Shown one piece after another: positions 58,175-64,000 of a stretch of 64,000 nt of DNA. The notes below the pieces were generated by a model, which worked only from the letters and a program-made list of their open reading frames with translations, made no database searches and had not been told where the DNA came from. Position numbers and translations under genes: made by a program. The DNA is taken from contig NZ_CP025543.1 in assembly GCF_002865545.1 (NCBI RefSeq), forward strand, positions 827,576-891,575, read 5' to 3'. Positions within the stretch are counted from its first letter, which is position 1, and each line of letters begins with the position of its first letter. This DNA comes from Spiroplasma monobiae MQ-1 (GTDB lineage: Bacteria; Bacillota_I; Bacilli_A; Mycoplasmatales; Mycoplasmataceae).

Positions 58175-59233
58175 ATGAAAATAGATGAACGTACATTTAT
58201 TGCTTTAGATTTAGGTACAAGTAACATATTAGCTTTTGTTGGAAGACAAGGGATAGTTTACGATGAACCGTCAATCATGGCATATGATAACATCACTAAC
58301 ACATTAGTTGCTTTAGGTGCAGATGCTTACAACATGGTTGGTAAAACACACGAAAACATTAGAATGGTAGTTCCAATTAAAGATGGAGTTATTACAGATT
58401 TAGATGCTGCAAAAGACATGCTAAAACACGTTTTCAGTAAATTAAAAATGTTAAATGACTGAAAAAACTCAATTATATTACTTGCATGTCCAAGTGAAGT
58501 TACTGAATTAGAGAGAGAAGCTCTAAAACAAGTTGCTTACGATATGGGAGCAGAAATAGTTATTGTTGAAGAAGAAGTTAAAATGGCTGCATTAGGTGCA
58601 GGAATTAACATCGATGTTCCAAGAGGACACATCGTTATTGATATCGGTGGAGGAACTACTGATATAGCAATTATTTCAGCAGGAGACGTAGTTATATCAA
58701 GATCAATTAAAGTTGCTGGAAATGCATTAGATGAAGAAATCAAAAAATACATTAGATCAGAATACAATGTTACAATTGGTGACAGAAGTGCTGAAGACGT
58801 TAAAAAAGAATTAGGTTCATTATCAAAATATAAAGGTGAAAGAACTATGTCTGTATTCGGTAGAGATATCGTTTCAGGATTACCAAAAGAAGCAATTATA
58901 AGTTCAGAAGAAATTAGAAACGTTTTAGTTAACGCATTTAGTAGAATCACTGACTTATTAATTGAATTAATGGAAAACACTCCTCCTGAATTAGCTGGGG
59001 ATATAATTTCAAACGGATTTACAATTTGTGGTGGTGGATCACAAATTAGAGGAATTAAAGAATACTTTAACGGTATATTCTCAGTTCCTTGTCATGTATC
59101 ACCTAACCCATTAACCGGTGTTATCGAAGGTGCAAGAGTATTCCAAAAAATAATTAATGACAGAATTGAAAAAGATTACTATGGAAAAAACGCAAGAAAC
59201 GTTAAAAAAGGTAGTCAAACTTCATACTTATAG
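58175..59233 (+). CDS. mreB: MreB-like actin, paralog E
   Basis: A 352-aa MreB homolog with LDLGTSNILAFVGRQG, VEEEVKMAALGAG, DIGGGTTDIAIISAGD and CGGGSQIRGIK, the last slightly off the usual GGGALIRG. I chose the ATG at 58175, after AGGAGG, over the in-frame ATG 18 bases upstream that contains this site. It has its own promoter and a strong bidirectional terminator. The basic C-terminal tail (KNARNVKKGSQTSYL) differs from the other paralogs. Close to paralogs A and D. Confidence 0.96.
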
Positions 59234-59234
59234 T

Positions 59235-59278
59235 AGATAAAAAAAATTGGTTTTAATTAAAACCAATTTTTTTTATCT
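59235..59278. terminator. Perfect 44-bp palindrome, bidirectional terminator
   Basis: Two 22-base arms, the left reading AGATA, eight As, TTGGTTTTAA, are exact reverse complements with no loop. It ends mreB paralog E on the plus strand and touches the tatD stop on the minus strand. T-runs of eight bases are present on each strand. Confidence 0.92.
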
Positions 59279-60068
59279 AAATTTTAAATATTTTTAAAGC
59301 ATTATTTGTCGTTGCTTCAATAACGTCAGATTTGTTAACCTTTTTAATACTAGCTATTTTTTCAACAGTGTAGACTATGTTCTTGGACATATTTAATTTA
59401 CCTCTTTTTGGTTCTGGAGTTAAATACGGAGCATCTGTTTCAACTATCATTTCATTTAAAGATAATTTTTCAACAGTTTCTTGAAGCGGCAAGGCATTTT
59501 TGAAAGTTACAACTCCAGGTATAGAAATTAAATAACCTCTTTTTGTAAATTTCTTAGCCAACTCAAACCCTCTTGTATAACAGTGAACAATAGCCCTTTT
59601 CACTTTTAATTCATCTAATATTTCTAAAGCATCTATGTATGCCGCTTCTGATTCATCATTATCTCTCAAGTGCATCATAACCACCAAATCATTTCTTTGA
59701 GCTATTCTGATTTGTTCTTTAAAAAATTCTTTTTGTATTTCTTTGTGGTCGTCAGTGTAATAATAATCTAATCCAACTTCTCCAATCGCAACAACACCTT
59801 CTCCGTGTGCCATTGTATCAATTTCATCCAAATCATCAATAGTGAATTTATTTACATCATTCGGGTGGATACCAACAGCCGCATAAACGTTTGGATATTT
59901 TAAAGCATATTTACACGCCTCTCTTGATGATTTAATATCAAATCCTACACAACAAAAATGAGAAACACCAACTATCTTAGCTTCATTAATCATATCAGAA
60001 GCTTCAAATTCCTTTTCTTTATATACAACATCATTAAAGTGTGTATGTGTATCAAATATACCTGCCAT
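59277..60068 (-). CDS. tatD: TatD-family metal-dependent nuclease
   Basis: A 263-aa TIM-barrel metallo-hydrolase. Metal motifs: FDTHTHFND, GEVGLDYYY, MHLRDNDESE, HCYTRGFE and ETDAPYLTPEPKRGK. Family members are 3'-5' DNases/RNases. It follows mnmE by 9 bases. Confidence 0.94.
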   Translation of the reverse strand: MAGIFDTHTHFNDVVYKEKEFEASDMINEAKIVGVSHFCCVGFDIKSSREACKYALKYPNVYAAVGIHPNDVNKFTIDDLDEIDTMAHGEGVVAIGEVGLDYYYTDDHKEIQKEFFKEQIRIAQRNDLVVMMHLRDNDESEAAYIDALEILDELKVKRAIVHCYTRGFELAKKFTKRGYLISIPGVVTFKNALPLQETVEKLSLNEMIVETDAPYLTPEPKRGKLNMSKNIVYTVEKIASIKKVNKSDVIEATTNNALKIFKI

Positions 60069-60077
60069 AAATTTCTC

Positions 60078-61430
60078 CTACTTTCCTAAACAATATTTTC
60101 TAAATATAGTGTCAATAACTTCTTCATCAGCATCATAAATACCCAAGAGGTTATTTAAAATTTTTAATATTTCATATAAATCAAAATTGATTAGATCGGT
60201 TGTGAAACCTTGTTCAATATTATCTGAACATTTTTCTAATAATTCTAATATAGTTTTAAACATTTCAATGTGAAATGCATTTGATAGAACAGGGACTTCA
60301 CTTTCAAGAAGATCCTCGTTGTTAAATTGCTCTTCAATTTTACTTATAAGGTTTCTTATATCACCCTTTAAAGCCGAGACCATAACTAAGTCTTTGAATT
60401 CGTCTTGAATTTCCCTTATTTCATTTTCACTAAGTAATTCAACCTTATTTAAAACAACAATGTGCTTCTTATCCTTTATCTTTTCATAAATCTCATAATT
60501 AATTTTACCCTTATTTATGACAAATAAAATAATATTTGAAGTTTGAATTAAAGAAATGCTTTTTTCAATTCCCATTTTTTCAACTTCGTCTTTTGTATTT
60601 CTAATTCCAGCAGTATCGATAAGATTTAAAGAAAAGTTTTCAAAATTTAATTGTCCTTCAACAATATCTCTTGTAGTACCTTCTATATCAGTAACAATAG
60701 CTTTGTCTTCTGCTATAAGAGAATTTAAAAGCGAAGATTTACCGACGTTTGTTTCTCCGAGAATCAGTGTGCTTATTCCATTATTTAAAATATTGAATCT
60801 TTTACTTGTTTCTAATATTTTTGTAACTTGATTTTTTAGTTTTGTTAATTCTAATTGTATTTCTTCAGTTGTTGAACCTTCAACATCATCATAATCAGGA
60901 TAATCTATTGAAGTTTGAATTTTAGAAATAAGATCTATTAAACTTTCTTTTATTTTTAATAATGATTTATTATTTTTACCCTCTAAATTTAGTGCATTAA
61001 TTTTCAGAGCCAGTTCATTTTTTGAATCAATTAGATTATTAATACTTTCTGCTTGTATTAAATTTATCTTTCCATTCAAATATGCTCTTTGAGAAAATTC
61101 TCCTGGCAAAGCAGGTCTTGCGCCATATGAAATAAGTAATGAAATGATTTTATTAGTTAGTAAAATTCCACCATGACATTGAATCTCAACAACATTTTCA
61201 CCAGTAAATGATTTTCCATTCACAAATGTAAGTATTAAAGACTCATCTATTATGTCGTTATTTTCATATAATTTTCTAACTTGCATTTTATTTTCTATTT
61301 CAAGTTTATTTCTTAAAATTTTATTAACTATATCTATGGATTGCTCTCCAGATAATCTTATAATTGAAATTGCTTGTCTAGAAACTTTTGTAGCACAGGC
61401 AATTATTGTGTCGTTCAAATTTATTTTCAT
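60078..61430 (-). CDS. mnmE: tRNA modification GTPase MnmE
   Basis: Partner of MnmG in U34 modification; 450 aa. N-terminal formyl-THF domain (IACATKVSRQAISIIRLSG), central GTPase (GETNVGKSSLLN, DTAGIRN, LNKVE) and the terminal C-x-GK as YCLGK. I chose the ATG at 61430 (after GGAAGAAGATAAT). Stands downstream of rpmH-rnpA-yidC-jag, the usual origin-side order. Confidence 0.97.
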   Translation of the reverse strand: MKINLNDTIIACATKVSRQAISIIRLSGEQSIDIVNKILRNKLEIENKMQVRKLYENNDIIDESLILTFVNGKSFTGENVVEIQCHGGILLTNKIISLLISYGARPALPGEFSQRAYLNGKINLIQAESINNLIDSKNELALKINALNLEGKNNKSLLKIKESLIDLISKIQTSIDYPDYDDVEGSTTEEIQLELTKLKNQVTKILETSKRFNILNNGISTLILGETNVGKSSLLNSLIAEDKAIVTDIEGTTRDIVEGQLNFENFSLNLIDTAGIRNTKDEVEKMGIEKSISLIQTSNIILFVINKGKINYEIYEKIKDKKHIVVLNKVELLSENEIREIQDEFKDLVMVSALKGDIRNLISKIEEQFNNEDLLESEVPVLSNAFHIEMFKTILELLEKCSDNIEQGFTTDLINFDLYEILKILNNLLGIYDADEEVIDTIFRKYCLGK

Positions 61431-61476
61431 ATTATCTTCTTCCCAATTTTGATTATAACAAAACAAAACCAGAAAG

Positions 61477-62037
61477 TTATTTTTCTGGTCTGTATATTAT
61501 TCTAATTTTTCTATTACCAAGAGCGCCAGTCGTTTTTGATTTTAGAGTTTTGTATTTCATAATCATTGAGTTGATTTCTTTTCTTACATTTTTGTTATAA
61601 GCTGGTAACTTTATATCTTCTTTTGTTCTCATAACACTATTAAAAATTTCTTTTATCTTTAATTTATCAAACTCTCTAGAATTTTTATTAGCAACATTAA
61701 AATTAACGAACTCAAAATGAATTTTAATTTTGAGTTTTAGATTAAACATTAATTTTATAAATACTCTTATATTTTTTCTTGTTTCTTTATCTATGATTTC
61801 TTTAGAATCATAAGCTATAAAGTTTTTATCTTTGGATATTACATAGAATATAGAAATTATTCTTATTGAAGAGATTTTTGAAAGCTGCTCATTTAAAAAT
61901 CTCATAAAACTAATTCTTTCTTTAGATGATATAAATAAAATCACTTCCCCTAAGTTATTTCAAAAAACTAATTTATTTTCTGGTCTTTTACTTATTAGAA
62001 AGTGATTAAATTTATTATTAATTTTTTTTAGCTTCAT
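61477..62037 (-). CDS. Jag/KhpB-like R3H-domain protein
   Basis: A 186-aa basic protein at the place where jag normally stands, between yidC and mnmE. The C-terminal stretch KNVRKEINSMIMKYKTLKSK then TTGALGNRKIRIIYRP resembles the R3H domain of Jag, but the R-x3-H signature residues are partly lost. The middle may be a weak KH domain. Its ATG overlaps the yidC end by 20 bases. If correct it would be an RNA-binding partner of the membrane insertion machinery; identity rests mainly on position. Confidence 0.65.
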
Positions 62038-63226
62038 TAGAAACTTTTGCAGCTATTGTTTTGTTTTTTTCGATTTGCTTTTCTCTTTTTTTCTTCAACC
62101 TTGAGGCTTTAGTTTCCTTCAAGAAGTGGAAAGTTAAAGTTTGAATAATTTGGAATGTTGAAGAGAAAATTCAATAAATAGCAACCCCTGAGGCAATACT
62201 AAATACAACGAATAGGAATACAACCATAAATACGATTTGCATTATCAATTGTTTTTTTCTTGCCTTCTTCTGTTGTTCAGATTCCAATTTTGGTTTCTTT
62301 TTAAACATTTGAAGAATCATAGGAAGCATCATTGATCCAATTTGTAATGGTAGGTAAACCACTATTAAAGTTAAATATATTCAATTACCTTCTTGTATTT
62401 GTTTGAAAGGAGTTTCAACAAGTGTAATTTGTCCTACGGTTGCAATTTTTAGCGCATGTGTTGCTCTAACAACAGAGAACATCGCAAATAAGAATGGCAT
62501 TGATAAGAATGATGTAGCAATTGAACTCATTGGACTAATACCTTCTTTTTTGTAAAGAGCCATTAATTCCATTTGTTGTTTTTGCTTAGCACTTGGATCT
62601 GAAGAGTTTTTATATTTCTCTTGTACCTCTGCTTGTTTTGCTTGCAATCCTTGCATTTTTTCTTGATTCATTTGAGTTTTTCAAGTAAACGCTAAAGTTA
62701 TACCCCTTACAATTAGTGATGTAAAGAATATAGCAAATATTGCAGCAACACCATAAGAACTTGAATCTGGATCCAATCTTCCATCAGCTGCATGATTTGA
62801 AAATAAACTTATAAAGGATACTAACAATCATGCTAATGGATAAACAAAGAATCCGTAGAATGGAGAAGAAGTTACTGTAAATGCTTGCCCTCAATTTGAT
62901 ATTGGGTTAAATGCATATTCAACTAATTCACCTGTTTTTGGATCTATCTTAAATCAGTGTGTTTTTGAACTTCAATCACCCAAAGATTTAATAATAATTT
63001 CAAATGATACTCCCGGAGAATACATTGTATTTCCGGCCATATCCGTAACTGCATTAACTGTATACTGTGGTTGATACATTTGTACACACCCTCACAGCAT
63101 AGAAACAATAATAAATACAAATAATACCAACTTTATCCACACCCAAACTAATTTCATTCAATCTTTTGGTGTTTTTTTCTTATTGTTGTTATTATTTAGG
63201 TATTTAGAATAGTCCTGTTTGTACAA
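62018..63226 (-). CDS. yidC: Membrane protein insertase YidC
   Basis: Inserts and folds membrane proteins; 402 aa. About five or six spans are seen, with a large loop after the first (residues about 60-120). The core MSSIATSFLSMPFLFAMFSV and GVAIYWIFSSTFQIIQT are typical, and the tail is basic. The start is TTG at 63226, 6 bases after GAGGTG; no ATG lies in a better place. Many TGA Trp codons. Confidence 0.93.
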
Positions 63227-63241
63227 GATATTCACCTCTCT

Positions 63242-63571
63242 TTATTTTATTAGTAATAAAGCTTTTTTTAATTCTTCTAAATTATCTTGAAAAGATTTAT
63301 CTAGTATCATGATTCTGGCCATAATTACTATATCAAAATATTTTTCGCTTTGATCATCTAATATTTCTCATATCATAGACCTAATTTGTCTTTTGATTTT
63401 ATTTCTAAATACAGCATTCCCTGTTTTTTTACCAACAGATATACCGTATCTAAATCTTTTTAAATCATTTTTTTTAAAATAAATTACAAATCCTTTAGTT
63501 TTAATGAATCTTTTATTCCCAATAATACTTTGAAATTCATGATTTCTTTTAATTATATTTATATTTTTCAT
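63242..63571 (-). CDS. rnpA: Ribonuclease P protein component
   Basis: Protein subunit of RNase P; 109 aa. The RNR motif region GNAVFRNKIKRQIRSMIWEI and the N-terminal IKRNHEFQSII are typical. It lies 7 bases after rpmH and 15 bases before yidC. Confidence 0.96.
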
Positions 63572-63578
63572 CTAATTA

Positions 63579-63713
63579 TTAAGCAGTAAGTTTGGCTCTA
63601 CCTTTAGCTCTTCTTGCTTTAATAACTTTTCTACCATTTTTAGTTGCCATTCTAGCTCTAAAACCATGAGTTCTAGCATGCTTTATCTTACTTGGCTGTC
63701 AAGTTCTTTTCAT
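63579..63713 (-). CDS. rpmH: Ribosomal protein L34
   Basis: A 44-aa ribosomal protein: [20 protein letters not shown] then [30 protein letters not shown] precedes the ATG. First gene of the rpmH-rnpA-yidC-jag-mnmE set. Confidence 0.98.
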
Positions 63714-63845
63714 AATATTACCTCCTTTTTAAACAAAACTTCATTTAAGATTATAACTTAAAACTAACTAATTTGACATTGAATATTAGAAAATTCTTGA
63801 TTATTTCTACATTATAATAACTTTTATTAACTTATTAATAAATTT

Positions 63846-63970
63846 AGTATGTGGATAACTTTCAAAAAGTCACTATTTGAATGAATAAAACTATAATATT
63901 TATCCACATTTTGTACCTATTTTGGTGTGTTTTTAAAGTTATCCACATCAAAACAATGTGGATAACTTAT
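63846..63970. other. oriC: Origin of replication region with four DnaA boxes
   Basis: Perfect TTATCCACA boxes lie at 63900-63908 and 63939-63947 on the plus strand and 63851-63859 and 63957-63965 on the minus strand. The surrounding 63714-64000 gap is very AT-rich and holds no gene. The rpmH side of the classic rpmH-dnaA gap is present; dnaA itself is presumably just past the window on the plus strand. Confidence 0.92.
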
Positions 63971-64000
63971 AATCTAAATGTTAATGTTTGGGGTGAAAAA

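Overview
The window is chromosomal DNA of a wall-less mollicute, almost certainly a Spiroplasma. It is very AT-rich, and TGA is read as tryptophan: EF-Tu, EF-G, S7 and most other genes contain in-frame TGA and only reach normal length under genetic code 4. Five actin-like MreB paralogs in a wall-less bacterium point to the helical genus Spiroplasma. No tRNA, rRNA, CRISPR array, insertion sequence or prophage was seen.

Layout, mostly minus strand. 1-7886: oligoendopeptidase F (cut by the window edge), leucyl aminopeptidase, a GIY-YIG protein and the str operon rpsL-rpsG-fusA-tuf. 7952-16072: a block of lineage-specific genes: two soluble unknowns, a proline-rich single-pass membrane protein, a PD-(D/E)XK nuclease, and a pair of large proteins (702 aa Q/N-rich; 881 aa with four membrane segments and three ~96-residue tandem repeats). 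16072-22718: operon headed by a decayed ABC-ATPase-like protein, then nrnA-like DHH, tdk, prfA, prmC and a membrane protein. 22807-28534: rpmE, purine permease with a structured leader, a YczE/YitT-like membrane protein, a tiny HTH protein, fba, pyrG. 28598-35905: rpoE, HD hydrolase, gltX, ispF, then ychF, a DUF951-like gene, parB, parA, rsmG. 35946-47209: one long run without an obvious internal terminator, prs-pth-purA-purB-hpt-like-metG-mnmG followed by two amino-acid permeases.

47210-49246 holds an attenuator-like leader, an ABC-F ATPase and a 52-residue Cys-rich protein on the plus strand, then ispE-rsmA-rnmV on the minus strand. 51276-59233 is the MreB cluster: five mreB paralogs on the plus strand, interrupted by argS and one unknown gene. 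One paralog has lost key ATPase residues. 59277-63713 is the classical origin-proximal set rpmH-rnpA-yidC-jag-mnmE followed by tatD. Four perfect DnaA boxes lie in 63851-63965, so oriC is at the right edge and dnaA probably starts just beyond it.

How it fits together: translation and RNA maturation genes dominate, with nucleotide salvage (tdk, purA, purB, prs, pyrG, purine permease), peptide and amino-acid use (pepF, pepA, two permeases) and two isoprenoid (MEP) enzymes (ispE, ispF). The less ordinary content is the MreB cluster and the two large repeat proteins, which are candidates for spiroplasma cell-shape or motility machinery. That role is inference only.
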